This document shows, piece by piece, positions 43,167 through 51,643 of a DNA stretch of 64,000 nucleotides; within the stretch, counting starts at the first letter, position 1, and every line of letters starts with the position of its first letter. Under the pieces are notes generated by a model that made no database searches, was not told the DNA's origin, and worked only from the letters and a program-made list of their open reading frames with translations. The stretch comes from Acidobacteria bacterium Ga0077551 (lineage in GTDB: Bacteria > Pseudomonadota > Alphaproteobacteria > Caulobacterales > Hyphomonadaceae), in assembly GCA_001464545.1 (NCBI GenBank), contig LNFC01000023.1, positions 62,001 through 126,000 of the forward strand, in the 5' to 3' direction. The position numbers and the translations under genes are program-made.

Positions 43167-44351
43167 ATGCGGCAACATCTGACAGGTCTGGCGATCATGA
43201 TGGCCGTGGGCGCGGCGCCCGCCTCGGCTCAGGATGTCTGGGATGAGCCCGGCGGCATCGAAACCGAGGCGACCTACGAGGCGGCGGTTGTCGCGGCCAC
43301 GGACGCCGACGAGTCCTTTCTCTATACGGTGCGCGGCGCCTTCGCCGCAAACCTCGTGCTCGACAATGGCGCCGAGGTCGGCTTTCGCGCCTCGGGCGGC
43401 TTCGACAAGGACTCACCCGCTCGGGCGGGGTTCAGCGGTGTGTTCGGTCCTAACCAGCCCGTGCCAACCCCTTCCGGCGCGTTCAGCGGCCTGGCCCGCG
43501 GCTCCGCCGCCGAGGATGCAGGGCCCCGCGGGCGCATCGAAACCGGATACATCTATATAGAGGGCGGATACGGCGAGGTGCGCGCCGGCCTCGATGAAGG
43601 CATCGCCGCGCGCTTCTTCGAGGGCGCCCCGACGCTGTTTCGCCATGCGGCGCTGGTCAACCCGTCGCTCGACCCGACCGGCCGGACGATCGCGCGCACC
43701 GACCATGACCTCACCGGTCCGTCCCTCAAGGTGAGTTACGCCACCCCGCGCATCCTCGGCGCTCGGGCCGGGGTGTCGCTGACGCCGGAGGCCAATGCCG
43801 GCGGCCTGGACCGTGATCCCGTCCGCGATCTCGGCGGGGCGTCGCAGCCGGACATCGAAAACGCCGTCGAAGTCGGTCTCAACGTCTCCCGCCGTCTGCC
43901 GCGCAGCGGCGTCCGCCTGCGGGCCGGGGCGGCCTGGAGCCAGGCCGATGCGGCGCAGGCCGCGCTTCCCGGCGTCTACGACACGGTCGAGACCTGGTCT
44001 GCCGGTGGGTCTGTGGAATTCTCCTCGCTGGCCTTCGGAGCGAGCTATCTCGACACCAATAACGGCTTTGCCCTCGGCAACGGGGATTATACCGCCCTGT
44101 CCGCTGCCCTGCGCCTGACGCTCGGCAAGATCGACGCCGGGTTCGAGCTGGCGAATGCGGAGGACGAGGGAATCGGCGCCGAATCGGAGTCGCTGGGCCT
44201 GTCGCTGGGCCGGAATTTCGGCGATCAGGTCCGCGTTGTCGGAGGCTGGCAGTGGCGCGACACCCGCTATACGGGAAACCCGCTCCCCCTGGCGCCCCAA
44301 ATACGCGAAGAGGCCGATGGCATTGTGATCGAAATCACACTGTCAGGCTAA
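43167..44351 (+). CDS. Outer-membrane porin
   Basis: A 394-residue protein with a clear signal peptide (MRQHLTGLAIMMAVGAAPAS, cleavage after ASA about residue 21). Amphipathic beta strands follow throughout, e.g. FLYTVRGAFAANLVLDNGAE, RIETGYIYIEGGYGEVRAGL and FEFSSLAFGASYLD-like strands, and the final strand DGIVIEITLSG. The constriction-type GEVRAGLDEGIAARFF region resembles Rhodobacter-like general porins. Substrate unknown. GAGGGA precedes ATG 43167. Confidence 0.82.
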   Translation: MRQHLTGLAIMMAVGAAPASAQDVWDEPGGIETEATYEAAVVAATDADESFLYTVRGAFAANLVLDNGAEVGFRASGGFDKDSPARAGFSGVFGPNQPVPTPSGAFSGLARGSAAEDAGPRGRIETGYIYIEGGYGEVRAGLDEGIAARFFEGAPTLFRHAALVNPSLDPTGRTIARTDHDLTGPSLKVSYATPRILGARAGVSLTPEANAGGLDRDPVRDLGGASQPDIENAVEVGLNVSRRLPRSGVRLRAGAAWSQADAAQAALPGVYDTVETWSAGGSVEFSSLAFGASYLDTNNGFALGNGDYTALSAALRLTLGKIDAGFELANAEDEGIGAESESLGLSLGRNFGDQVRVVGGWQWRDTRYTGNPLPLAPQIREEADGIVIEITLSG

Positions 44352-44371
44352 AAGCCTAGAGTTTCAAATTG

Positions 44372-44386
44372 TTAATCTTTCATTAG
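44372..44386. promoter_or_regulatory. Near-consensus CtrA-type site upstream of NtrZ-like gene
   Basis: TTAA-TCTTTCA-TTAG, one base from TTAA-N7-TTAA, 41 bp before the start codon. Suggestive only. Confidence 0.3.
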
Positions 44387-44426
44387 CAATCCGCGCAGAC
44401 TATCTCGGTTGCCTAGGATCTCATTC

Positions 44427-44888
44427 ATGCGCGCTCGTTTCGCCCTCTCTTTTGCCTTCGCTGCGGCGGCCTTCTCGGCCCCGGCGCTCGCACAGGTGCG
44501 CGCGGGCGATGACGCCATCCGGATCGAAGCGCCCACCGCCTCGGAAACCCCCTCGGCCCGGGCCGAGTGGTATCGCCAGTTCTCAGAAGCCAAGCCGGCT
44601 GAAAACCGTCCGCAATGGCAGGCTGAGCCGTCGCAAGATTTCTCGATGCGTCTCGGCGGCGATTCACGCTGGGAACTTAGCGTCGACAAGTTTACCCGCC
44701 TCGGCACGTCGCCGCTCCCCCGCGAGGAAGTCCAGGCCGGCGCGACCTTCAAGATCACGCCGCGCTTCTCGGTTGGCGGCGAAGTCAGCATCCGCGCGGA
44801 TGAACTGAACGGGCTGAACGATTCCGCCCGTTGGGAAAATCAGGACGTCGAAGCCGGCATCCGGCTGAAATCGGCCTTCAAGTTCTGA
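44427..44888 (+). CDS. Small periplasmic beta-rich protein, possibly NtrZ-like
   Basis: A 153-residue exported protein. Signal peptide MRARFALSFAFAAAAFSAPA with cleavage after LAQ-type residue about 23, an Arg/Trp-containing linker, then SRWELSVDKFTRLGTSPLP and the conserved-looking C-terminus VQAGATFKITPRFSVGGEVS ending in IRLKSAFKF. This resembles the NtrZ periplasmic regulator family of Caulobacterales, but I cannot verify that. An outer-membrane strand-like C-terminal Phe is also notable. It ends in an 11-bp overlap with the convergent TenI-like gene. Confidence 0.55.
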   Translation: MRARFALSFAFAAAAFSAPALAQVRAGDDAIRIEAPTASETPSARAEWYRQFSEAKPAENRPQWQAEPSQDFSMRLGGDSRWELSVDKFTRLGTSPLPREEVQAGATFKITPRFSVGGEVSIRADELNGLNDSARWENQDVEAGIRLKSAFKF

Positions 44889-45510
44889 TTTCCGGCCGGA
44901 AGCCCGCCATTCCGTCCACCGCCGCAAATCCTGCCGTTCCAGCGATAGCGCCTGCATTTTCAGGCGTCACACCGCCCAGTGCATAAACGGTAAGTCCCGC
45001 GTCCCGGACCAGTTGGCGAAACCGGAGCGCGCCCATCGCAGTTCCCGCACTCGCGCTGCGTGACGCGAACACGGTCGACAGCAGCACCGCGTCCACCGGC
45101 AAACCTGCCGCCCTCTGCAACTCCCGGCCAGAATGCGCGCTGACTGTCTGCAAGGCGAACCGGGTCTGCCACCGGCGCGCTTCGTGCCTCAGCCGGAAAG
45201 GCCAGTGTACCCCGTCCGCGCCCACGTTCGCGGCCAGTGCGGGATCCGCCGCCACCAGAAAGGCGAGCCCGCGGCGCGCGCATATCCAGGCCAGCGTTTG
45301 GGCCACGCCCTCTCGGTCCGCCGCGCCAAAATGGCGGTAGATGACGCCAAATCCCGCCGGAAGGCCGCTCGCAATCGCCGCAGGGTCCGGTGTCCGCGCC
45401 GGATCGGTCACGAACCAGGCGGGGGGCAGGGCAGGGGGCAGGTGCGCGGCGCTGAGGCGCGCAGCGGCGATCAGCTTGCGCTGCGCCCGGCTTTGGGGTT
45501 CTAGGCTCAT
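44878..45510 (-). CDS. Thiamine-phosphate synthase / TenI-like protein
   Basis: A 210-residue TIM-barrel protein of the ThiE/TenI group. PPAWFVTDPARTPDPAAI resembles the ThiE start (l-iTD), GVIYRHFGAADREGVAQTLA follows, and the phosphate-binding end reads TVYALGGVTPENAGAIAG. The substrate-binding motifs of true ThiE (e.g. HlGq-D) are not obvious (ADGVHWPFRL), so TenI-like or orphan activity is possible. ATG 45510 is divergent from yggS with only 4 bp between start codons, so the promoters must overlap neighbouring coding sequence. Confidence 0.75.
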   Translation of the reverse strand: MSLEPQSRAQRKLIAAARLSAAHLPPALPPAWFVTDPARTPDPAAIASGLPAGFGVIYRHFGAADREGVAQTLAWICARRGLAFLVAADPALAANVGADGVHWPFRLRHEARRWQTRFALQTVSAHSGRELQRAAGLPVDAVLLSTVFASRSASAGTAMGALRFRQLVRDAGLTVYALGGVTPENAGAIAGTAGFAAVDGMAGFRPEIRT

Positions 45511-45514
45511 CCCC

Positions 45515-46174
45515 ATGACCGATACGCCGGAAGCCGGAATTTCCAAACGCCGCGATGCGATCCTCGCGCAGCTCGCCGCTGCGGCCACCCCGCCGCCCGT
45601 GCTGGTGGCTGTCTCCAAGACACAGCCGGACGAAGCGCTCGAAGAGGCGCTCGCCACCGGCCAGCGGGTGTTCGGCGAAAACCGCGTCCAGGAGGCCGAA
45701 GCCCACTGGGAGTCCCGCCGCGCGCGCTTTCCGGATCTCGAACTGCACCTGATCGGCCCGCTTCAGTCGAACAAGGCGGAGGACGCGGTCCGCCTCTGCG
45801 ATGTGATCCAGACGCTCGACCGGCCGAAGCTCGCCGATGCGCTGGCCGCCGCCATGGCAAAAGTCGGCCGCCGTCCATGCCTGATGATCCAGGTGAATAC
45901 GGGCGAAGAGCCGCAGAAAGCCGGCGTTTCGCCCGCCGATCTGCCTGCCTTGCTGGTTCATGCGCGTGCCAAAGGCCTCGAAATCGAAGGCCTGATGTGC
46001 ATCCCGCCCGTGGGCGAACCGGCCGGGCCGCACTTTGCCCTACTCGCCAAACTCGCCCGCGCACACGGATTGACGTCTCTTTCGATGGGGATGAGCGGAG
46101 ACTACGAACTCGCCGCCCGTTACGGCGCGACCCATGTGCGCGTGGGCACGGCGCTGTTTGGTGAGCGAGTCTAG
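45515..46174 (+). CDS. yggS: YggS-family pyridoxal-phosphate homeostasis protein
   Basis: A 219-residue PLP-binding (alpha/beta)8-barrel protein without known catalytic activity, involved in vitamin B6 and amino acid balance. Signatures: VLVAVSKTQPDEALEEALAT with the PLP Lys, FGENRVQEA, HLIGPLQSNKAEDAV, LMIQVNTGEEPQKAG and SLSMGMSGDYELAARYGATH, then RVGTALFG. ATG 45515 is the conserved start. It overlaps the end of the convergent L,D-transpeptidase gene by 4 bp. Confidence 0.96.
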   Translation: MTDTPEAGISKRRDAILAQLAAAATPPPVLVAVSKTQPDEALEEALATGQRVFGENRVQEAEAHWESRRARFPDLELHLIGPLQSNKAEDAVRLCDVIQTLDRPKLADALAAAMAKVGRRPCLMIQVNTGEEPQKAGVSPADLPALLVHARAKGLEIEGLMCIPPVGEPAGPHFALLAKLARAHGLTSLSMGMSGDYELAARYGATHVRVGTALFGERV

Positions 46175-46680
46175 GCCCGGATCTCGATCACCGAGCCGCT
46201 GCCGAGCAACCTCAGCACGGCTCGCAAGTCTGGCTCCGCCAGCGCGATGCAGCCTTCCGTTGGCACATACCCGGCCCGCGCCACATGCAGGAAGATCGCG
46301 CTTCCCATCCCCGCCACGACGGGATCATCATTGTAGCCGAGCTCGACGACCAGGTCATAAAGCCCATCTTCCCGCCAGAGCCGCTCATGGCTGCCCCGGC
46401 AGGGCAGGGGCACGAGGCGGTTATAGCTCGGCTCAGACGGGTCATCGCTCCACCCGTCTTCCGGCTTCAGGCCGATGGCGGGCAGTCCGGTTTCGGGCGG
46501 CGGTCCCTTGTCCGGCCGGTAAAACACCCGCCGCACCGGCCAGGCGCCGATCGGCGAGGCTCCGTCGCCTTCGCGCTTGGCCTCTGCGGGTTTCACGCCG
46601 CCCTTTCCGAGCGCGCAGCGCAATTCGAGGCCTTCGCCTTCAAAACGCCCGTCTGCAAAGGCAGTGAAATGGCTTGCCAG
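46171..46680 (-). CDS. L,D-transpeptidase (YkuD-like) with probable CTG start
   Basis: A 169-residue protein with a YkuD-type catalytic core: LRCALGKGGVKPAEAKREGD, GASPIGAWPVRRVFYRPDKG, and HVARAGYVPTEGCIALAEPD with catalytic His, Gly and Cys. This short family lacks a signal peptide and forms peptidoglycan cross-links or modifications. Family-like sequence (FTAFADGRFEGEGLELRC) continues upstream of the first usual start (TTG 46623) to an in-frame stop, with no ATG or GTG. CTG 46680 has GGGAG 7 nt upstream, so it is proposed as the start; TTG 46623 is the conservative alternative. Confidence 0.75.
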   Translation of the reverse strand: MASHFTAFADGRFEGEGLELRCALGKGGVKPAEAKREGDGASPIGAWPVRRVFYRPDKGPPPETGLPAIGLKPEDGWSDDPSEPSYNRLVPLPCRGSHERLWREDGLYDLVVELGYNDDPVVAGMGSAIFLHVARAGYVPTEGCIALAEPDLRAVLRLLGSGSVIEIRA

Positions 46681-46797
46681 TCTCGGCTCCCGGGATTGTT
46701 ATTGGCGTCAGGTGACGCGCCGAACTATGCAGCCCGCCATGCCCGGCGCCAAGAGGTGCCCGGCCTAAGCCCATGCAGGCGTTGAAGGATTTTCGTG

Positions 46798-47484
46798 ATG
46801 TCGGCCAGGAAACACATTCTCATCGTCGATGACGAGGCCGACTTTCGCGACACGCTCGCCGAACAGTTCGAGCTGAGCGAGGGCTTCCAGGTCACAAGTG
46901 CGGGAACCGGTGAAGACGCGCTGACGCTCGCCGCCGCCCAGCGCGTCGACATCATCGTGCTGGATGTCGACATGCCCGGCATCAACGGCATCGAGACCTG
47001 CAAGCGCCTGCGCGCCGCCGGCATCCGCGCGCCGATCATCATGCTGACGGGCCGCACCGGTGAGGCCGACACGGTCGCCGGGCTCGATGCCGGCGCCAAC
47101 GACTATGTCGCGAAGCCCTTCACCTTCTCGGTCCTGCTTGCCCGCGTGCGCGCCCAGCTGCGCAGTTTCGAGCAGACAGAAGACGCGACGTTCGAGATCG
47201 GCCCTTACGAGTTCCGCCCCTCGACCAAGACTTTGCGTACGAAGGAAGGCAAACGCATCCGGCTGACGGAGAAGGAAACCGAGATCCTGAAGTACCTCTA
47301 CCGGGCAGGGGGAAAAGCCGTCGCGCGCGAGACGCTGCTGTCGGAAGTCTGGGGCTACAACGCCGCCGTCACCACCCACACGCTTGAGACGCACATCTAC
47401 CGCCTCCGCCAGAAGGTCGAGCCCGATCCCGGCAACGCACGCCTGCTGATGACCGATCCCGGCGGGTACAGGCTGCAGGTCTAG
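46798..47484 (+). CDS. OmpR/PhoB-family response regulator (CenR-like)
   Basis: A 228-residue regulator. The receiver domain (5-120) has the acidic pair DDE, the phospho-Asp in IIVLDVDMPGINGIE, the Thr of MLTGRTGEADTVAGLDAGAN and the Lys in YVAKPF. The winged-helix domain (130-228) has RIRLTEKETEILKYLYRAGG and TTHTLETHIYRLRQKVEPDP. No kinase gene is adjacent. The sequence resembles the alphaproteobacterial CenR-type envelope regulator, which is plausible beside an L,D-transpeptidase gene, but this is inference. AAGGA precedes ATG 46798; GTG 46795 is an alternative. Confidence 0.92.
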   Translation: MSARKHILIVDDEADFRDTLAEQFELSEGFQVTSAGTGEDALTLAAAQRVDIIVLDVDMPGINGIETCKRLRAAGIRAPIIMLTGRTGEADTVAGLDAGANDYVAKPFTFSVLLARVRAQLRSFEQTEDATFEIGPYEFRPSTKTLRTKEGKRIRLTEKETEILKYLYRAGGKAVARETLLSEVWGYNAAVTTHTLETHIYRLRQKVEPDPGNARLLMTDPGGYRLQV

Positions 47485-48290
47485 GCCTTCACCTCGACAC
47501 TGATCGGTGCGTGGTCGGACGGCTTCCACCCGCCGCGCCAGGCAAGATGCACGCGGTAGCTGTCCACCTTTGTCTCGCTGAGTGCTTCCTTGTTGGCCCA
47601 GATATGGTCGAGCCGCCGGCCCTTGTTGGCGGCCGCCCAGTCGGCCGCGCGGTAGCTCCACCAGGTGTAGAGCTTGTGCTCGGCCGGAACGGCGAGACGC
47701 GCGATGTCCGCGAACCCGGCGCCTTTCCGCCCGTCCTCCAGCCGCTCGGTTTCTTCCGGTGTATGCGAGACGATCCCCAGCAGCTGCTTGTGCGACCAGA
47801 CATCATGCTCCTGCGGCGCAACGTTCAGGTCGCCGACGAGAATCCGCGGCACGCCCTTTTTCAGTTTCTTGTATCCCGGCCCCAGCCGGTCGAGGAAATC
47901 CAGCTTGTGCGCGAACTTCTCGTTCACCGCCGCGTCCGGCACATCACCGCCGGCCGGCAGGTAGATGTTATGGATCTCGAGGCCTGATTTCAGCCGCGCG
48001 GCAATCACGCGCGCATGGTTCTCGCGGCAAAGGTCCGGCGTATCGACCAGCTCGATCGGTGTGCGCGAGGCAATCGCGACGCCCGCATGCCCGCCGCGCT
48101 GGCCGCGCATCAGGACATGCGCAAAGCCCATCTCCTTGAACGCCTTCAGCGGAAACTCCGCGTCCTGACACTTGGTTTCCTGAAGGCAGATGACGTCCGG
48201 ATTCTCGGCCGCGACAAAGCCTTCGATATTCGGCGCGCGCAGGCGCACCGAGTTGATGTTCCAGCTGACGATTCTGAGGGGCTTGGGCAT
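47481..48290 (-). CDS. xth: Exodeoxyribonuclease III (AP endonuclease)
   Basis: A 269-residue Mg-dependent nuclease of base-excision repair. Signatures: LRIVSWNINSVRLRAPNIEG, CLQETKCQDAEFPLKAF (metal Glu), HNIYLPAGGDVPD, ILVGDLNVAPQEHDVW (Asp-x-Asn), YTWWSYRAADWAANKG-type segment, RLDHIWANK and KPSDHAPISVEV with the catalytic Asp-His. Convergent 4-bp overlap with the response regulator gene. Confidence 0.96.
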   Translation of the reverse strand: MPKPLRIVSWNINSVRLRAPNIEGFVAAENPDVICLQETKCQDAEFPLKAFKEMGFAHVLMRGQRGGHAGVAIASRTPIELVDTPDLCRENHARVIAARLKSGLEIHNIYLPAGGDVPDAAVNEKFAHKLDFLDRLGPGYKKLKKGVPRILVGDLNVAPQEHDVWSHKQLLGIVSHTPEETERLEDGRKGAGFADIARLAVPAEHKLYTWWSYRAADWAAANKGRRLDHIWANKEALSETKVDSYRVHLAWRGGWKPSDHAPISVEVKA

Positions 48291-48586
48291 CCGGATGGAG
48301 TAGAGCGCCGCCCTGCAAAGCGAAACCCGGTTCTTGGGGAAAGGCGTGAAATTTCGAAATCCCGCCCCAAAAACATCAACGCACCCGAACGCGGGGAGTT
48401 CGGGCGCGCCGGACGCTTTTGACGGCGTCTTTGATTTGACCCTGGCAAGTTGCCACTGGTCTCGGCGGATCGGAAGGTTCGCAGCGGGGGGTCAATGCTG
48501 CGCGGGGTTTCCTTGCCGTCGATAGTGGCAATAATGTCACTGCCGATCAGATTCGCAAGTTAATTGAAGGTAACTCCGCCCGCCGG
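48291..48586. other. 296-bp intergenic region between xth and lolA
   Basis: No gene seen. It holds the xth promoter side and a perfect odd palindrome TGGCAA-G-TTGCCA (48443-48455), a possible operator. I see no T-rich terminator after lolA. Confidence 0.45.
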
Positions 48587-49243
48587 TCAGCGGTTGTCGA
48601 AATCCTTCAGGATGAACAGGCGCGGGTTCAGCTTGGCGCCGGTTTCCACGCCGCTCAGCAGCACCGAGGTGCGTCCGCCATTGGCGTCCACCGTCCGCCA
48701 GCCGGTCAGCGCATTGTCTGCCAGCACAACGGTCAGCGTCCCGTCCATCTCGCCGGTCTTGTCCCGCACCGTGATGTTCGTCTGGTCGCCCATCCGGCGC
48801 ACATCCACCACTTCGGCTTCCTTCTCGAAATCCAGCGTGCTCGACAGCAGCAGCGATAGCGGCGTCGAGGCGAGCGGCACCCGGTCGGTCGTCTCGAGGT
48901 CGGAATCCTGCAGCGCCACGGTCGTCCCGTCGCTCACCAGCACCAGCGGCACCGGATCGTCGTAGTCAAACCGCACCTTGCCGGGCCGCGACATCGCGAA
49001 CTGGCCAGTGGAATAGGAGCCATCCGGCGAATACTGTTCGAACTTGCCGCGCGCGGTCTTCACGGCGGCAAGCGCCTTGGCGGCTTCCTTCAACAGTTTC
49101 GAGCGCTCGGCGGCGGTCAGCGGCGCGGCGGCCGGGGCAGGAGCCGAAACGGACGGGCTGGTCGGGGCCTGTTTCAGGCCCATCGTCAGGGGCGCGCCCA
49201 TGATAAGGGCGGCGGCGCTGATACTGGCGATCAAGTTCATCAT
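48587..49243 (-). CDS. lolA: Outer-membrane lipoprotein carrier LolA-like protein
   Basis: A 218-residue periplasmic protein with a signal peptide (MMNLIASISAAALIMGAP) and an Ala/Pro linker. The LolA fold has ALAAVKTARGKFEQYSPDGS, STGQFAMSRPGKVRFDYDDP, LLLSSTLDFEKEAEVV and ITVRDKTGEMDGTLTVVL. It shuttles lipoproteins from LolCDE to the outer membrane. The alphaproteobacterial order ftsK-lolA-xth is recognisable here, with several genes between ftsK and lolA. Confidence 0.9.
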   Translation of the reverse strand: MMNLIASISAAALIMGAPLTMGLKQAPTSPSVSAPAPAAAPLTAAERSKLLKEAAKALAAVKTARGKFEQYSPDGSYSTGQFAMSRPGKVRFDYDDPVPLVLVSDGTTVALQDSDLETTDRVPLASTPLSLLLSSTLDFEKEAEVVDVRRMGDQTNITVRDKTGEMDGTLTVVLADNALTGWRTVDANGGRTSVLLSGVETGAKLNPRLFILKDFDNR

Positions 49244-49438
49244 GTGTCGGGTCTCCTTATGACCTTGAGCCGGGGTTTACAGGTAGGCGTCTGAACCCGG
49301 CCTAAACAGGGCGGTTGGCTGGCGTTTATGCAATAACCTACGCCGATCCCAGCTGTACCAGCCCCTCCGGCTTGCAGATTTTCCGCCGGCGTCCCATCTT
49401 GCGGCCTGAAACTCACGATATCGCAAGGGACACCCGAC

Positions 49439-50326
49439 ATGGCCACCGCAGGTCTGCAACACACATCGGACGGCACCGACCAGGGCTTCATGGCCGATGT
49501 AGTCGAAGCCTCCATGACCCAGCCGGTCATCGTCGACTTCTGGGCCCCCTGGTGCGGCCCCTGCCGCACGCTCGGCCCGATCCTCGAGCGCGTCGTCGAG
49601 GGCAAGAAGGGCGCGGTGAAGCTCGTCAAGATCAACACCGAAGAGCACAATGCCTATGCCTCACAGCTCGGCGTGCGTTCCATCCCCGCCGTCTACGCCT
49701 TCCACAAGGGCCGCCCGGTGGACGGCTTCATGGGCGCGCTGCCGGAATCGCAGGTCTCCGCCTTCATCGAACGCCTCCTCGGCGGCACCGACAATGCGCA
49801 GGTCATCGCCGAAGCCCTCACCCAGGCCGAAGCCGCCAGCCAGGGGGGCGACATTGCGCTCGCCGCCGAAATCTACGCCGCCGTGATCCAGGAAGACCCT
49901 GAAAACACCGCCGCCATCGCCGGCCTCGCGCGCTGCTACCTCGCCAATGGCGATACCGAGCGCGCCCTCGCCACGCTGGAGATGGTGCCGCCCGCCAAGA
50001 AGAATGAAAGCGTTGTCAAAAGCGTCCGCCTCGCCATCGAGATGGCGGCCGACGCCCCGGCGCCGACCGAACTCGACGCGGCCCTGTCCGCCGTCAGCGC
50101 CAATCCCGGCGACCATGCCAAGCGCTACGAACTCGCCGAACAGTACGCTGCCGCAGGCCGCTACAAGGACGCCGCCGATCACCTGCTGATCATCCTCTCC
50201 GCCAAGCTCGGCTGGGAAGACGGCAAGGCGAAGACCAAACTGCTGCAGGTCTTCGAGGCTGCCGGCCCCGCCGACCCGGTCACCATCGAGGGCCGCCGGC
50301 GTCTCGCTTCGCTGATGTTTGCCTGA
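49439..50326 (+). CDS. YbbN/CnoX-type thioredoxin-domain co-chaperone
   Basis: A 295-residue protein. The N-terminal thioredoxin domain (about 10-115) has VIVDFWAPWCGPCRTLGPIL with an intact CGPC pair and GVRSIPAVYAFHKGRPVDGF. The C-terminal TPR-like region (130-295) has AAEIYAAVIQEDPENTAAIA, KRYELAEQYAAAGRYKDAAD and the closing ATIEGRRRLASLMFA-type helix. Homologues protect substrates from oxidation and pass them to GroEL or DnaK. It heads a likely four-gene unit with the Lon-N, Trm112 and DUF971 genes. Confidence 0.92.
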   Translation: MATAGLQHTSDGTDQGFMADVVEASMTQPVIVDFWAPWCGPCRTLGPILERVVEGKKGAVKLVKINTEEHNAYASQLGVRSIPAVYAFHKGRPVDGFMGALPESQVSAFIERLLGGTDNAQVIAEALTQAEAASQGGDIALAAEIYAAVIQEDPENTAAIAGLARCYLANGDTERALATLEMVPPAKKNESVVKSVRLAIEMAADAPAPTELDAALSAVSANPGDHAKRYELAEQYAAAGRYKDAADHLLIILSAKLGWEDGKAKTKLLQVFEAAGPADPVTIEGRRRLASLMFA

Positions 50327-50374
50327 TCAAGGATTTGCCCCACCTTCTGTCCAGCAAAGCCGGAAGGGCCTGAC

Positions 50375-51019
50375 ATGTCGCAGTACCGAAAGACCGCAGA
50401 CCTGCCGGACACGCTCCCCGTGTTCCCGCTGCCGGGCGCGCTGGTGTTCCCGCGCTGGGACCTGCCGCTCAACATCTTCGAGCCGCGCTATCTCAACATG
50501 TTCGATGACGCGATGCGCGGCCACCGGCTGATCGGCATGGTCCAGTCGATGGGCGGGACGCGCGAGCGCCCCGAAATTGCGCGTGTCGGCTGCGCCGGGC
50601 GCATCACCAGCTATGCCGAGACCGACGATGGCCGCTACCTCGTAACACTCACCGGCATCTGCCGCTTTGCCGTGAAGCAGGAGCTCGCCGTCACCACGCC
50701 CTACCGGCAGGTCACGCCCCGCTGGGACGCCTTCGCCGCCGATCTTTATCCCGCCTCCGAGGACGGCTTGCCGGATCGCAGCGAGCTGATCCTGTCGCTG
50801 CGCACATATGCTGCCACGCACGGCCTGCAGGCAGACTGGAGCGCGGTCGAAGATGCGCCGATGGAAACGCTGGTCCATGCGCTTGCCGCCGGGTGCCCGT
50901 TCCCCGCGCCGGAGAAACAGGCGCTGCTCGAAGCGGTGAGCCTCGCTGACCGGGCCCGCACATTGATCGCCCTGATGGCCATGAGCGCCGGTGGCGGCGA
51001 CGATGGCCCCGTGCAATAG
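50375..51019 (+). CDS. LON peptidase substrate-binding (N-terminal) domain protein
   Basis: A 214-residue protein comprising only the Lon N-terminal domain: [40 protein letters not shown] and [20 protein letters not shown], with a helical C-terminal part ([19 protein letters not shown]). There is no ATPase or protease domain. Stand-alone forms are common in alphaproteobacteria beside a YbbN-type thioredoxin gene; the role is unknown, perhaps substrate recognition. Confidence 0.92.
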   Translation: MSQYRKTADLPDTLPVFPLPGALVFPRWDLPLNIFEPRYLNMFDDAMRGHRLIGMVQSMGGTRERPEIARVGCAGRITSYAETDDGRYLVTLTGICRFAVKQELAVTTPYRQVTPRWDAFAADLYPASEDGLPDRSELILSLRTYAATHGLQADWSAVEDAPMETLVHALAAGCPFPAPEKQALLEAVSLADRARTLIALMAMSAGGGDDGPVQ

Positions 51020-51027
51020 AGCGCGCC

Positions 51028-51300
51028 ATGAGCGAATCTGATACCCCCGCTGAATTCGTGCCCAACGGCGTCGATCCGCGCCTGCTGGAATTGCTGATCT
51101 GCCCGGTCACCCGCCAGCCGCTTGTGTATGACCGCGCCGCCAATGAACTGATCTCGGCCAAGGCGCGCCTCGCCTATCCGATCCGCGGCGGCATCCCCAT
51201 TATGCTGGAAGAGGAAGCCCGCGACATGGATGTGTTGCCGGATCTCTCCGGCGGCACGGACGAATCTCCTCAGGGTACGGAAACAGGGGGGGGGACATGA
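51028..51300 (+). CDS. Trm112/YcaR family protein
   Basis: A 90-residue small protein with [20 protein letters not shown] and [20 protein letters not shown], the Trm112 core. Only one Cys (ICP) of the eukaryotic zinc pair is kept, as in many bacterial forms. In other organisms Trm112 proteins activate methyltransferases. Its 3' end holds a run of nine G (51286-51294) just before the TGA, which overlaps the ATG of the DUF971 gene by 4 nt. Confidence 0.88.
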   Translation: MSESDTPAEFVPNGVDPRLLELLICPVTRQPLVYDRAANELISAKARLAYPIRGGIPIMLEEEARDMDVLPDLSGGTDESPQGTETGGGT

Positions 51301-51602
51301 CCGCCCCCGCCTGGCCCGCCCGCCTCACCTTCCGCGCCGGCGCGCAGGAACTCGTCGCCGAATTCGATGACGGCAAGTCCGGCCGCGTGCCCTACAAGCG
51401 CCTGCGCGCGGAAAGTCCGTCTGCGGAAGTCCAGGGTCATGGCCGTGGCCCCAAGCCACCGCAAAAGCCCGTGCCAGATGACATCCGTGTACTGAAGGCC
51501 GAGCCCGTCGGCCGCTACGCCCTGCGTCTTTTCTTCTCCGACGGCCATTCCAGCGGGCTTTACACCTGGAACATCCTCCGCGCCTTGACGGTCGGAGATT
51601 AG
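51297..51602 (+). CDS. DUF971 (GBBH-like N-terminal domain) protein
   Basis: A 101-residue protein: [59 protein letters not shown]. It matches DUF971, the N-terminal domain of gamma-butyrobetaine hydroxylase, which in bacteria occurs alone and is suspected to take part in Fe-S or metal handling. It is translationally coupled to the Trm112 gene by a 4-nt overlap. Confidence 0.9.
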   Translation: MTAPAWPARLTFRAGAQELVAEFDDGKSGRVPYKRLRAESPSAEVQGHGRGPKPPQKPVPDDIRVLKAEPVGRYALRLFFSDGHSSGLYTWNILRALTVGD

Positions 51603-51643
51603 CCACGGGGCCAAGCAAAGCCCAACCAAGCCTCTCCCAAACC

